In this document: piece by piece, positions 52,683-61,267 of the stretch
Layout: every line of letters begins with the position of its first letter
Position numbering within the stretch: position 1 is the stretch's first letter
Source of the DNA: an uncultured Chloroflexota bacterium
GTDB lineage: Bacteria; Chloroflexota; Anaerolineae; Aggregatilineales; Phototrophicaceae
Assembly (NCBI GenBank): GCA_937974245.1
Contig: CALJKV010000046.1
Location: 62,001 to 126,000, forward strand
Reading direction: 5' to 3'
Length of the DNA stretch: 64,000 bases
Program-made: the position numbers and the translations under genes
The notes under the pieces: model-generated
Told to the model about the DNA's origin: nothing
The model's input: the letters and a program-made list of their open reading frames with translations, nothing else
Databases searched by the model: none

Positions 52683-53342
52683 TCACGAAATTTTCTGCCA
52701 CGTGCCATCCGTCTCATTAAATCGAAACTGCTCATCATACAGGCTGAATAGCACATGATACCCCGGCCCCGGCACATACTCATTTGCAGTATTTACCGTG
52801 CCACCATGATGGTATTCGTAATTGCTCACATAGCCGAACTCCGGCGTCACGGCCCATCCCAGTGCGTCACGTACAGCTTGTGTGTCGCGCCATAACTTGC
52901 CGAAACCCCGTTCTGGTTGGAGCATTCCGTCGGGTGGAACAATAGTAGGGTCGGTCTCCGGCTCGCCTTCATTGAACGTATCTTCGTATACCTGCCACGT
53001 TCCTTGATCCGGCCCGCTTTCGATCATCACCCAGATTTGTTCACGCGGTTGCACCCAGAACATCCGCCCATGCTCGAATACCTGTTCGGCCACCTGAATC
53101 CGGTTCATGACCGGTGTCGGCATTGGGTCAAGTGTTGGCGTAAGATCAGGGGCGACGGACGGTGGCACACTGGTTACGGTCTCAGCGGCAGTAGCGGGTG
53201 AGGCTTGCGCGGCGCTGGCCGTTTCAGGAGTAGTAGGGGTTGCGGTGACGACCAGGACAATTTGCGTGGGAGGCGGCCCCTGGCAGGCAGTCACAAGTAG
53301 TGCCAGGATCAGGACCGTTCCAATAAACCAACGTAGTTGCAT
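52683..53342 (-). CDS. Lipoprotein of unknown function
   Basis: A 219-residue exported lipoprotein. The signal peptide is LRWFIGTVLILALLVTAC, with the lipobox VTAC and the Cys near residue 19. A Thr/Pro/Ala-rich linker (about 20-80) precedes a compact domain of about 135 residues with EQVFEHGRMFWVQPREQIWV, PPDGMLQPERGFGKLWRDTQ and PGYHVLFSLYDEQFRF. The pattern 'FE.G.M.W ... GFGK.WR' occurs in several Chloroflexota lipoproteins, but I know no function. The ATG at 53342 is taken because it gives a clean signal peptide and GGAG lies upstream; the reading from 53450 adds a Cys-rich leader that does not look like a signal. Confidence 0.75.
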   Translation of the reverse strand: MQLRWFIGTVLILALLVTACQGPPPTQIVLVVTATPTTPETASAAQASPATAAETVTSVPPSVAPDLTPTLDPMPTPVMNRIQVAEQVFEHGRMFWVQPREQIWVMIESGPDQGTWQVYEDTFNEGEPETDPTIVPPDGMLQPERGFGKLWRDTQAVRDALGWAVTPEFGYVSNYEYHHGGTVNTANEYVPGPGYHVLFSLYDEQFRFNETDGTWQKIS

Positions 53343-53492
53343 CTGTGAGACTCTCCACTGGTTATAATGCCGGGCTGCGCAATCTGGCACACAACGCGGC
53401 TGATGTTTGGGATTGTAGCAAACGTGGGAAGGGATGCAAGTCTTCGTCACGTTACCGTAGCCATATCAACGGTTAAGCAGTGCTTTTCATGC

Positions 53493-53515
53493 TAGAATTG
53501 CCCTAAGTGGCAATT
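53493..53515 (+). promoter_or_regulatory. Candidate promoter overlapped by palindromic operator
   Basis: A TAGAAT -10 with TGC before it (53493-53498) overlaps a perfect inverted repeat, AATTGCC (53496-53502) and GGCAATT (53509-53515), 7 bp with a 6-base spacer. The placement suggests a repressor site. The -35 is weak. Confidence 0.4.
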
Positions 53516-53623
53516 GCCTTGTGGCCGTAATCCTTTATCATGAAGCAGATCTGGCAGATTACGCTGCCGATAGCCTGGGTCAGGCACAAACGGCCTTTGC
53601 CTTTCAACCCGGCATTTCAATAC

Positions 53624-53971
53624 ATGGAGCAGGTTGTCTTGGACTCACAGAATATGCGCCCGGCCTCAATCACACTCAATAAAACCGCAGGATTCTTAGA
53701 AATCACCTGGAACAATGGGAGAGTATGCCAGTATCCGCTGCCCGAACTGCGTGAAGCCTGTCCCTGCGCCGAATGCCGGGGCGGTCATGAGTATATGGGG
53801 CGTGAATTTGACCCTGAGAATATCTTGAAATTAACACCGAAACGCTCATATGCCGCTGTTGGTATTGATATGGTTGGCAATTATGCCGTGCAACCATCCT
53901 GGGATGATGGACACAATTCTGGAATCTACACCTGGGATTACTTATGGCGCCTCTGTCCGCCGGAGGAATAA
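53624..53971 (+). CDS. DUF971 family protein (GBBH-like N-terminal domain)
   Basis: A protein of about 115 residues with the DUF971 domain: ITWNNGRVCQYPLPELREAC followed by PCAECRGGHEYMG, then VGNYAVQPSWDDGHNSGIYT and WDYLWRLC. The domain resembles the N-terminal zinc-binding part of gamma-butyrobetaine hydroxylase. Stand-alone members sit in Fe-S or molybdenum cofactor loci in some bacteria. The start is uncertain: ATG 53540 (143 residues), 53624 and 53654 are all in frame and none has a strong ribosome-binding site. The family domain begins near 53654. The next gene starts 6 bases downstream. Confidence 0.82.
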   Translation: MEQVVLDSQNMRPASITLNKTAGFLEITWNNGRVCQYPLPELREACPCAECRGGHEYMGREFDPENILKLTPKRSYAAVGIDMVGNYAVQPSWDDGHNSGIYTWDYLWRLCPPEE

Positions 53972-53976
53972 GCAAG

Positions 53977-54549
53977 ATGCTGGAACAACATAGAGTCTGG
54001 GGACTGTTCTCACTGGCGGAAATCAGCTACCTGCGCATGGAAGCAATGGATTTGTTCGAGCAATGCCTGACGGAAGGCAGCCCGGATCACCTGAAGTCCT
54101 TCATTGACCAGCAAATCGTAGAAGAACCGCCCCGTGTTAGCCTGCTGCGCGAAGTGGCTGAAGACTTACACCTGCGCTTACTCTCCCTGCGTGAGTATCA
54201 TGCCGACGTGCGTGAACAGGTGCTGCGGGCCTTGCACGACGATTTTAGCATTGATATTTCCCCAATTTCCCCTGCGAACCAGATGGAAACATATCATCTA
54301 TTGGAAGCGGAAACCATTTTCGACTACCTGCACCAGCAGTCCCCTCGCTTGAATCCGAAAGATACCGCCATGCTGCGCAAGACCATTGAAGCCTCTCTTC
54401 AGATGGCTGCGCACCTCTATGCCGACGTCCTCATGACCCAGGAATTGTACCATTATCTGCTCGATTGGTTGGATGGATTATATGCCGTAAATGTCCGCCG
54501 TTTATGGATTGATCCCTGGGAAACGATCCCACAGGACCGCGTTCACTAA
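53977..54549 (+). CDS. Conserved-looking helical protein of unknown function
   Basis: A 190-residue protein with no signal peptide or membrane helix. It appears almost wholly helical, with many Leu, Glu and His residues (for example SLAEISYLRMEAMDLFEQCL and HLYADVLMTQELYHYLLDWL). I recognise no family. The ATG at 53977 is chosen because GGAGGA lies 9 bases upstream; the earlier reading from 53944 overlaps the DUF971 gene. The 5-base gap to the DUF971 stop makes these two genes a tight pair. Confidence 0.7.
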   Translation: MLEQHRVWGLFSLAEISYLRMEAMDLFEQCLTEGSPDHLKSFIDQQIVEEPPRVSLLREVAEDLHLRLLSLREYHADVREQVLRALHDDFSIDISPISPANQMETYHLLEAETIFDYLHQQSPRLNPKDTAMLRKTIEASLQMAAHLYADVLMTQELYHYLLDWLDGLYAVNVRRLWIDPWETIPQDRVH

Positions 54550-54648
54550 TTAAGCTTCTGCCCGGTTCCGCTGTGTTCGCTATGATCTAAGAACCTTTTA
54601 TGTTCCTTTGTTTATGTTGCCCGATCAATTATGTGCAGTTTACTTTGC

Positions 54649-54677
54649 TTGTTTTGTGCATCTTGCCAGGGTATGAT
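54649..54677 (+). promoter_or_regulatory. Candidate promoter of the sugar ABC importer
   Basis: TTGTTT (54649-54654) and TATGAT (54672-54677) are 17 bases apart. The leader of about 80 bases has two small hairpins: GACCA/TGGTC at 54718-54730, and GAAAG/CTTTC at 54748-54761, whose loop covers the ribosome-binding GGGA. Confidence 0.5.
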
Positions 54678-54763
54678 ATTGGTTATTGTTCCTTCCGGGC
54701 GTAAAATAAAAAAGTCTGACCATTCTGGTCTTGGATGAACCTATTTAGAAAGGGAACTTTCGT

Positions 54764-55990
54764 ATGAAAATCAAGTTTGTTGTTCTCATGGTCGTCGCCC
54801 TCATGGCACTCGGCAGCCTCAGTGCCGTTGTTGCTCAGGACGCGATGGGCCCCTATACCCTGGTGATGTGGAGCCAGGACGGCGATACCAACAACGCAGT
54901 GATTGCTGGACTGTTCGAGCAGTGGGCCGCCGAATTTGCCCCCGGTTCCACACTGGAAATCGTCCAGAAGGAAACCGAAGTTCTGCGTAATGACCTGCAA
55001 ACCGCCGGTCTGGCTGGCTCTGGCCTGCCCGATTTCTTCCTTGGCCCGAATGACGCCATTGGCCCGCTGTCGGATGCTGGCCTGTTGCAGCCGCTGGACG
55101 AACTGTTTGACATGTCCCTGTATCCCTTCAACCTCGGTGCTGCCCAGATCGCTGGTGTCACCCTGGGCGTCCCCACCAATGCTGGTAACCACCTGATGCT
55201 CATGTACAACAAGAGCCTGGTCGAAACTGCCCCCGATACCTGGGCTGACCTGATCGCCGCTGCGAATGCTGTGGAAGAAGCCAATCCCGATGTCCAGGGT
55301 TTTGCTTACAATCTGAATGAGCCGTTCTGGTTCCTGCCCTTCGTACACGGTTTTGGTGGCAGCACCTTCGATGAAGAAGGCAACTTCTCCATGGACACCG
55401 AAGCCTGGGTGAATGCTTACCAGTTCGTGCATGACCTCAAGTTCGTCGAAGAAGTTGTCCCCGCTGAATGCGATTACAATTGCGCCAGCGACAGCTTCAA
55501 GGCCGGCACTACCGCCATTATCCTCAATGGTGACTGGGCCATCGGCGAATACCTGGATACCGAAGTCTCCCCGGCGCTCGGCCCCGACAACCTCGGTGTC
55601 GCCCCCTGGCCCGCCTACGAAGATGGCAATCGTCCCCAGCCGTTCACCGCTGGTAAATTCATCAGTATCCCGGTGACGACTGCTGACGCACAGCTCGAAG
55701 GCACCGTTGCTTTCGTGACCTGGCTGACCACGGATGTGGCCGCTATTGAGGTTCACGCACTTGGCACGGGCCGTCTGCCCGCCATCGCTGGTATCCCGGT
55801 TGAAGATCCCATTCTCCAGGCTTCGCAGGCCGCGTTGGAGACCGGTGTCGGTATGCCCGCCAATCCCGCGCTGCGCTGCATGTGGGATAGCGTCCGTCCG
55901 AACCTGGAAGGCGTCATGAGCGATGCGCTCGATGCAGCCACAGCCGCCAGCGAATCTCAGATTTCAGCCGAACTTTGCCTCGAAGGCTAA
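54764..55990 (+). CDS. Extracellular sugar-binding protein of an ABC importer
   Basis: A 408-residue solute-binding protein of the family 1 (MalE-like) type. The signal peptide is KIKFVVLMVVALMALGSLSA with cleavage likely before Gln-Asp (VVAQD). No lipobox Cys is present, so it may stay attached through the uncleaved helix or be free. The fold signatures include YTLVMWSQDGDTNNAVIAGL, LVGVTLGVPTNAGNHLMLMY-like text at 120-150 (VTLGVPTNAGNHLMLMYNK) and AIILNGDWAIGEYL. It is followed by two permease genes and thus captures an oligosaccharide or sugar derivative outside the cell. The substrate is not determinable. Confidence 0.92.
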   Translation: MKIKFVVLMVVALMALGSLSAVVAQDAMGPYTLVMWSQDGDTNNAVIAGLFEQWAAEFAPGSTLEIVQKETEVLRNDLQTAGLAGSGLPDFFLGPNDAIGPLSDAGLLQPLDELFDMSLYPFNLGAAQIAGVTLGVPTNAGNHLMLMYNKSLVETAPDTWADLIAAANAVEEANPDVQGFAYNLNEPFWFLPFVHGFGGSTFDEEGNFSMDTEAWVNAYQFVHDLKFVEEVVPAECDYNCASDSFKAGTTAIILNGDWAIGEYLDTEVSPALGPDNLGVAPWPAYEDGNRPQPFTAGKFISIPVTTADAQLEGTVAFVTWLTTDVAAIEVHALGTGRLPAIAGIPVEDPILQASQAALETGVGMPANPALRCMWDSVRPNLEGVMSDALDAATAASESQISAELCLEG

Positions 55991-56074
55991 TGACGGTTTA
56001 GCAATAGTTGAAAAATAATGGGGTGGGGCGGCATGATTTCGCCCCACTCCGCATTTATTACCTGGAGTATCGTG

Positions 56075-57193
56075 ATGGTACAAGGTATTGGTGGATTAAC
56101 GGGTGAAACCCTGTTTGCGACCCTCGGCCAGATTATTCCCCTCATCATCGTGGTGGTGATCTTCATTCTGGCGCTGGAATTCGCACTGTATAACCTGCTG
56201 TCGAAGGTTTTTAAGTTACAGAACGCGCTGGCCTATACGCTGCTCTCACCGGCGGCGGTTGCCATTCTCGTTTTTATGATCTATCCCTTGTTATTTAACG
56301 TTTTGTTGGCATTTTCCGACCTAAAACGCGACACCTTTGGTTGTTACAGTCCGGTATCAGTGGCGACCTGCCAACTCGACCATCTCTATGGCCTGGATTA
56401 CGCCATTGATAACTTTACGAAGGTCTTTTTCCGCATTCGTGACGGTCAGATTGTGGACTGGGGACGATTGCTGACGACTGCCGGCTCGACTTTCCCGGCA
56501 CTCCTGGGACGGACGGTTTTGTGGACGTTCTTCAACGTCATCTTCCACTTTACTGGTGGCCTGGCGCTGGCGTTGATTTTGAACCAGAAAATTCGCTTGA
56601 AGGGTATATACCGCTCGCTGATTGTGATTCCCTGGGCGCTCCCAGGGGTGATTACTTTTCTTACATGGAAGCAGGAATTCCACGCCCAGTATGGCTTTGT
56701 GAATATCCTGCTCGGAGGTTTTGGGATTGCCCCAATCAGTTGGCTGGATAATCCTGTCTATGCCTTCGTCGCCATTGTTTTTGTGAACGTCTGGTTGGGT
56801 ATTCCGTTCTACATGGTGATGCTGCTGGGTGGCTTACAGAGCATTTCTCCCGAATATTACGAAGCGGCACAAATGGATGGTGCCGGGGCGTGGCAGCAGT
56901 TCCGTTTCATCACGATGCCGCTGCTCAGGCCGATCCTCATCCCGGCGGTGACGCTGGATGTGATCTGGACATTCAATAAACTTGACCTGATCGTGGTGAT
57001 GACCAATGGTGGCCCGCAGGAGGGTACCAACATCCTGGTTTCTGCACTCTATAACGCTGCCTTTGGCACGTCTGCGACCCAGCGATTAGGCTTTGCTTCC
57101 GCCTTTTCAATCATCATCTTTGTCATCTTGTTTATTTTTGCAATTGTCTGGATTACCACTAGCGGCGGCCTGAAGGAGATTTACGAAAAATGA
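56075..57193 (+). CDS. ABC sugar permease, MalF type
   Basis: A 372-residue inner-membrane permease. Several hydrophobic helices are present, with an extra N-terminal helix pair and an exterior loop containing DTFGCYSPVSVATCQLDHLY. The EAA motif that contacts the ATPase is YYEAAQMDGAGAWQQFRFIT, followed by MPLLRP. The ATG at 56075 has GGAG seven bases upstream; earlier in-frame ATGs at 56018 and 56033 lack it. The MalG-type gene overlaps its stop (ATGA). Two cysteines in the first loop are noteworthy. Confidence 0.93.
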   Translation: MVQGIGGLTGETLFATLGQIIPLIIVVVIFILALEFALYNLLSKVFKLQNALAYTLLSPAAVAILVFMIYPLLFNVLLAFSDLKRDTFGCYSPVSVATCQLDHLYGLDYAIDNFTKVFFRIRDGQIVDWGRLLTTAGSTFPALLGRTVLWTFFNVIFHFTGGLALALILNQKIRLKGIYRSLIVIPWALPGVITFLTWKQEFHAQYGFVNILLGGFGIAPISWLDNPVYAFVAIVFVNVWLGIPFYMVMLLGGLQSISPEYYEAAQMDGAGAWQQFRFITMPLLRPILIPAVTLDVIWTFNKLDLIVVMTNGGPQEGTNILVSALYNAAFGTSATQRLGFASAFSIIIFVILFIFAIVWITTSGGLKEIYEK

Positions 57194-58170
57194 GTAGCTT
57201 AAGCGAAACGACAAGCACTCGGAAGCGACAGTCCGGCCTCGATTGGATGCAAATCCGTATGATACTGGGTGGGGTCATTGCTGTGATTGGCCTGGTCCTG
57301 GCGCTTCTCAGTAACGAATGGGGCTACCTGCTAGGTGGGGTATTGCTGGGGCTGCTGGCCTGGAAGTGGCAGCATGGCGTCCTGGTTGCCTATTCGATCC
57401 TCTCGGTCTTTCCGGTACTGCGGATTATCGCCATCTCGCTGCGCCCAACCTCGGCGCTGCTCTCCCGGACGATTGAGATTATTCCGGCCAATGCCACCCT
57501 CGCCAGTTACTCCTCTCTGTTTACTGAGGAGAACTTCTTACTCTGGGTGTGGCAGAGTCTGGCGATTACGGTCACGGTGTCCATTATCGGTGTGGTGGTC
57601 GCTGCTACTGGCGCCTATGCCTTCAGCCGCTGGCGCTTTGCCGGGCGGCGTCCGGGGCTGATCTTCCTGATGACCACCCAGATGATCCCGGCAGGCATGT
57701 TGATAATTCCGATTTACGTGATTGTTGCCCAGTTACAGTTGACCAACCAGATTATCGGCCTGGTTCTGGCCTATATCACGACTGCCGTGCCGTTTAGTAT
57801 CTGGATTTTGAAAGGGTACTACGACACCATTCCGCCCGATCTGGAAGAAGCAGCAATGGTGGATGGCTGTAATCGCATGGAAGCCTTCTACCGGATCATC
57901 CTGCCGCTGTCTACTCCGGCGCTGTCTATCGTGTTCCTGTTCAATTTCCTGGGTGCCTGGGCGGAATTCATTGTCGCCAAAGTCATCCTGGTGAGCAATA
58001 ACGTGTGGACATGGCCGCTGGGTTTAAACGACTTCATCGGCAACTTCAACACCGACTGGGGCAAGTACGCCGCCGGTTCGGTTCTGGTGACGGTCCCGGT
58101 GCTGCTGCTCTTTATGTGGCAGTCCAAGTATCTGATCTCCGGTCTCACGCTCGGCAGTGTCAAGAGCTAA
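57190..58170 (+). CDS. ABC sugar permease, MalG type
   Basis: A 326-residue inner-membrane permease. It has six or more helices, with an N-terminal pair unusual for MalG (QIRMILGGVIAVIGLVLALL). The EAA motif is LEEAAMVDGCNRMEAFYRII, followed by LPLSTPALS. TTQMIPAGMLIIPIYVIVAQ is typical of the family. The ATG overlaps the stop of the MalF-type gene (57190-57193), so the two are made in equal amounts. No ATPase (MsmK/UgpC-like) is encoded here. A shared ATPase elsewhere in the genome is likely, as known in many Gram-positive sugar importers. Confidence 0.94.
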   Translation: MSSLSETTSTRKRQSGLDWMQIRMILGGVIAVIGLVLALLSNEWGYLLGGVLLGLLAWKWQHGVLVAYSILSVFPVLRIIAISLRPTSALLSRTIEIIPANATLASYSSLFTEENFLLWVWQSLAITVTVSIIGVVVAATGAYAFSRWRFAGRRPGLIFLMTTQMIPAGMLIIPIYVIVAQLQLTNQIIGLVLAYITTAVPFSIWILKGYYDTIPPDLEEAAMVDGCNRMEAFYRIILPLSTPALSIVFLFNFLGAWAEFIVAKVILVSNNVWTWPLGLNDFIGNFNTDWGKYAAGSVLVTVPVLLLFMWQSKYLISGLTLGSVKS

Positions 58171-58241
58171 ACACGCCATCCGGTAAATCAGCGCAGGGGC
58201 GACACACATTTCGCTCACAATAATATCTCCATAAACGGCAT

Positions 58242-58266
58242 AAGGCGGTGCGTGCATCGCCTTTTT
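58242..58266 (+). terminator. Intrinsic terminator of the sugar ABC operon
   Basis: AAGGCGGTGC (58242-58251) pairs with GCATCGCCTT (58254-58263) with one G-U pair, followed by a T run. It lies 72 bases after the MalG-type stop. Confidence 0.85.
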
Positions 58267-58374
58267 GATTCCTCCGTATCGTTAAAGTACGGTAAGAGTA
58301 GGGCGCTGGTACGGTTTGCGACCAGAACCATAATCTCGTAAGGGGTAAGCTAAAACTATAAAAAACACACAAAA

Positions 58375-58396
58375 AAGGTAAATAACCTGTTACCTT
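58375..58396 (+). repeat. Inverted repeat upstream of SH3 lipoprotein gene
   Basis: AAGGTAA (58375-58381) and TTACCTT (58390-58396) are perfect inverted copies with an 8-base spacer, preceded by an A run. It could be an operator or a weak minus-strand terminator. It sits 28 bases before the lipoprotein start. Confidence 0.4.
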
Positions 58397-58423
58397 CCGT
58401 TTAAGAGCAGAAAGCGTCCCGCC

Positions 58424-59410
58424 GTGTCCAGGAGAGCAGCCCACCTCAATCAAAAATGGTTTTTCCTGCTAGTTTTCATCCTGCTTGCTGGCTGCCAGGG
58501 CAACCCGGCGGCAACCAGCACCCCCGTTTCCGGCAGTATCTGGCTGCCGCCGGATAACCCGGCCTATATCACTTTTCCTCTTCACGAGACAACCCAGGTC
58601 TATACCTTTAATGCTGACCCTGATGGCACCGCGTCGCTCACTCTAGAGACATTGACGGCTTCATTGGCCTATACTGCCGAAGTCCGTGATAGTCGCGGGG
58701 CAGTGGTGGCGACCCTTAAGGGGAACGATGTGCTGCGGACGGTATTCACCTTCGCGCCCGATGATGGCCTGTATGAGGTGGTTCTCAAAGCGGAGAACCC
58801 GGCTGCCCAGGGGATGGTCGCACTAGCCTTTGTCAGCTCTGCGAATGCGCTGGCATCATCCTATACTCAGACCGCTGCGAAACAGGCTGTCACTGAGGAG
58901 ACGTCCCCTGTCTGTCAGGCCAGCAGCGTGACCGGGCAGAACGTGAATATTCACAACGGCCCCGCCGAGACGTTCCCGGCCTCGGTTGCACTGCCGCCGG
59001 GTATGTTCCTGGTGACGGATATGGTGACAGCCGACGGGTGGTACCGCGTGTGGTTTAATGGGGATCAGGTCGGCTGGATTGCCGGGCAGTATATTCAGTT
59101 GACCGGAACATGCGCCGGGTTAGCCGTCCAGCAGCCACAGGCAGCGACGGTTTCTGTTCCGGCTGCCGCGCCCTGCCAGGCAACCAACAATGTCGGAGCC
59201 GGCGTGAACGTCCGTACCGGGCCGGGCATGACATATACCGTCATTGGCGGTTTGTATCCGGGGACGGTGGTAAATGTGGTCGGGCGTGCCGATAACGCCT
59301 GGTACCAGGTGAGCAGTGGCGGGCGTATAGGCTGGGTCGCGGCCAGCGGTGTCATGCTCTCCGGCACATGCGAGGCGGTTGCTCTCGTCTGGCAGGTCGC
59401 CGCCAGCTAA
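58424..59410 (+). CDS. Lipoprotein with two bacterial SH3 domains
   Basis: A 328-residue exported lipoprotein. The signal peptide is KWFFLLVFILLAGC with the lipidated Cys at about residue 24. A beta-rich region of PPC type (about 45-140) follows, with QVYTFNADPDGTASLTLETL. Two SH3_3-like domains come next (about 163-227 and 246-320), each with the N.R/H.GP motif: VNIHNGPAETFPASVAL and VNVRTGPGMTYTVIGGL. Such domains bind wall peptides or glycans. The start is GTG at 58424 with no strong ribosome-binding site. It converges with the serine hydrolase gene, which has the same SH3 type; both likely act at the cell surface. Confidence 0.88.
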   Translation: MSRRAAHLNQKWFFLLVFILLAGCQGNPAATSTPVSGSIWLPPDNPAYITFPLHETTQVYTFNADPDGTASLTLETLTASLAYTAEVRDSRGAVVATLKGNDVLRTVFTFAPDDGLYEVVLKAENPAAQGMVALAFVSSANALASSYTQTAAKQAVTEETSPVCQASSVTGQNVNIHNGPAETFPASVALPPGMFLVTDMVTADGWYRVWFNGDQVGWIAGQYIQLTGTCAGLAVQQPQAATVSVPAAAPCQATNNVGAGVNVRTGPGMTYTVIGGLYPGTVVNVVGRADNAWYQVSSGGRIGWVAASGVMLSGTCEAVALVWQVAAS

Positions 59411-59419
59411 CCAGCTAAC

Positions 59420-61135
59420 TTATCGTCCCGCCGCGATGTCGTCAATCAGTGGGTCGCCAAACAGGTCGCATGTCTCCGGGACGGGATCATGCCGGATTTC
59501 GCTGAGTGGAGCGGTAGGATTGTAGTAGTTATACACCGCCCGTGAAATTTCCCCGATCAGCGGGAATGATTCAGAGAAATCCAGCCACGTCGGGTTATGC
59601 AACGCCACCACCAGCACGTAGTCCCCGCCCGGCGTGAATACCAATCCGGCGTCGCCATGTGTGTCAGGTATCCAGCCATGCTTGTGCGCTACTGGAATCC
59701 CTGCCGGGACTCCTGCCTCAATCAATGCCCCGATGTGGTTGTGCGTCATCACATTCAGCATCTGCCGGCATTCCTGCGGTGTGTACGCGCCAGGGAACGT
59801 ATCCAGCAGCAGCCCGCTTTCATCATAGGCACACTGGTATATCTCGCCCAGCAGCCAGCCCAGATCGCTCACCGTCATCTGGTTCCAGGCGTCCGGCTCG
59901 GTGACCGTCTTATCGGCCTGAGTCGTCGGCGGGATGATGGCGAACGGCGGGGTAGGGACGTTATTCGGGTCAATCAGAAACGGCGTGACGATAAACGAAT
60001 TCGCGAGCCCCATCCGCTGCATGAACGTCGTGACTTCCTGCGCCCCCTGGTACGGGTCGCCGCCGCCGATGATCGAGAGCATCTCGTTCGTGCGCGTGTT
60101 CTCGCTGCAAATCATCGTTCCCGCAATCGTCATCGCCTGGCTGATGTTTGGTGGGTTGTTCAGCACCTCGTAGAGCGAAGCCAGAATCGCAATCTTGTTG
60201 ATGCTCATGCCACTGAAGGCAATGTCGTCGCCAAAACTCAACGCCTCGCCGGTCTGCAAATCCAGTAGGAACAGCGCCCCCAGCTTGCTCGTCGCCGGGT
60301 CAAAACCGCCGTCCAGCATCATCTGCCAGAGCTGTCCGCCCAGTGCCGCGAACGCCGGATTCAGCGGGGCGGGTGTGCCGTCCAGTCGTAGACTCGACTG
60401 GATCACCGATTGCGTTGGTGTTAGCGTCGGCAGGTTAAACACCATCTGCGTGATAATCGGCAGGCTGAAGACATCTCCCTCGATGTCCAGCAGGTCATTT
60501 GCCACCCAACCGGCCCCGGTTGGCGCATCAGGATAGCGGATTTCCAGCCAGGGGAGTTGGCTGTGGCGGGCGATAATCTCGTAGCGGTCTCCCGTTTTGC
60601 CTACGCCCACGCGCGGGTACTCCACACCAGGGCCAAAGCGGATGTTGATCTCGCCCGTGACCGTGCCCGTAACCATGCTGCCGGGAGTCGCCGTCGGAGT
60701 TGGCAGTGCAACCCCGTTCACCGTCACATCCAGCGTGAAGGTCGGCGCGGCGGTGATGTTCACCGGGGCGCCTGTCGTTGCCGTAGCTGTCGCCGTTGGC
60801 AGGCTGCCCACCACCAGCGTTGAAAACGGCACCTGGTTGATGTCACCGTACACGTTCACCAGGTCAACATACACCCACCCAACCGGCGCGGTGCTAGCCG
60901 GGTCGCCCAGCAGCACCCAGGGATAAAACTGGCTGCGTCCCACCACCGGGTAACGTGCCCCGGCGGTGATTTGCCCCACCAGTGCCGAGTTCACGTCCGT
61001 CGTCTCGCGCAGGTTCGCCTGTCCCACCGCCTCGGCGGTTACCCCGCTGTCCTGTCCCCGTACCGGGAATGCCGCCAACAGGGTTATCATTATTATCCAG
61101 GTCGCCAATCCGCGTAAGGTGAGCCGTTTAATCAC
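59420..61135 (-). CDS. Secreted serine hydrolase, class A beta-lactamase-like, with two SH3 domains
   Basis: A 571-residue exported protein. It has a signal peptide (LATWIIMITLLAAFPVRGQ, about residues 10-28). Two SH3-like domains follow (about 38-100 and 160-222), the second with INIRFGPGVEYPRVGVG. Residues about 265-570 form a beta-lactamase2-like domain with SxxK as SINK (311-314), SxN as SEN (344-346), and KTG replaced by KHG (485-487). EPDAWNQMT may supply the omega-loop Glu. It could act on wall peptides or as a beta-lactamase. GTG 61135 is preferred over ATG 61165 because GGAGG lies 7 bases upstream and a TATAAT -10 covers 61164-61169. Confidence 0.85.
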   Translation of the reverse strand: MIKRLTLRGLATWIIMITLLAAFPVRGQDSGVTAEAVGQANLRETTDVNSALVGQITAGARYPVVGRSQFYPWVLLGDPASTAPVGWVYVDLVNVYGDINQVPFSTLVVGSLPTATATATTGAPVNITAAPTFTLDVTVNGVALPTPTATPGSMVTGTVTGEINIRFGPGVEYPRVGVGKTGDRYEIIARHSQLPWLEIRYPDAPTGAGWVANDLLDIEGDVFSLPIITQMVFNLPTLTPTQSVIQSSLRLDGTPAPLNPAFAALGGQLWQMMLDGGFDPATSKLGALFLLDLQTGEALSFGDDIAFSGMSINKIAILASLYEVLNNPPNISQAMTIAGTMICSENTRTNEMLSIIGGGDPYQGAQEVTTFMQRMGLANSFIVTPFLIDPNNVPTPPFAIIPPTTQADKTVTEPDAWNQMTVSDLGWLLGEIYQCAYDESGLLLDTFPGAYTPQECRQMLNVMTHNHIGALIEAGVPAGIPVAHKHGWIPDTHGDAGLVFTPGGDYVLVVALHNPTWLDFSESFPLIGEISRAVYNYYNPTAPLSEIRHDPVPETCDLFGDPLIDDIAAGR

Positions 61136-61163
61136 GTCCTGTCCTCCCGTAGCCAACCGCTGC

Positions 61164-61192
61164 ATTATAGCACGCTTGCCGGGGCAGAAAAT
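61164..61192 (-). promoter_or_regulatory. Promoter of the serine hydrolase gene
   Basis: On the minus strand, extended -10 TGC-TATAAT at 61164-61169 gives a leader of about 22 bases to GTG 61135. The -35 region is weak. It is divergent from the tRNA promoter. Confidence 0.6.
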
Positions 61193-61226
61193 GGAACAGA
61201 TTCTGAGAAATCCGGGGAAACTGATA

Positions 61227-61254
61227 TTGACACCCGCCGTTTATTTGCTACAAT
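61227..61254 (+). promoter_or_regulatory. Promoter of tRNA-Leu
   Basis: Consensus TTGACA (61227-61232) and TACAAT (61249-61254) with a 16-base spacer and TGC before the -10. Transcription should start about 7 bases before the tRNA. Confidence 0.85.
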
Positions 61255-61267
61255 GTTCCTCACTCCA

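Noticed and set aside
54683..55756. A 357-codon open frame on the minus strand opposite the sugar-binding protein gene
   Set aside because: It lies wholly antisense to a clear family member, has no recognisable domain or ribosome-binding site, and its composition is what the codon bias of the opposite gene produces.
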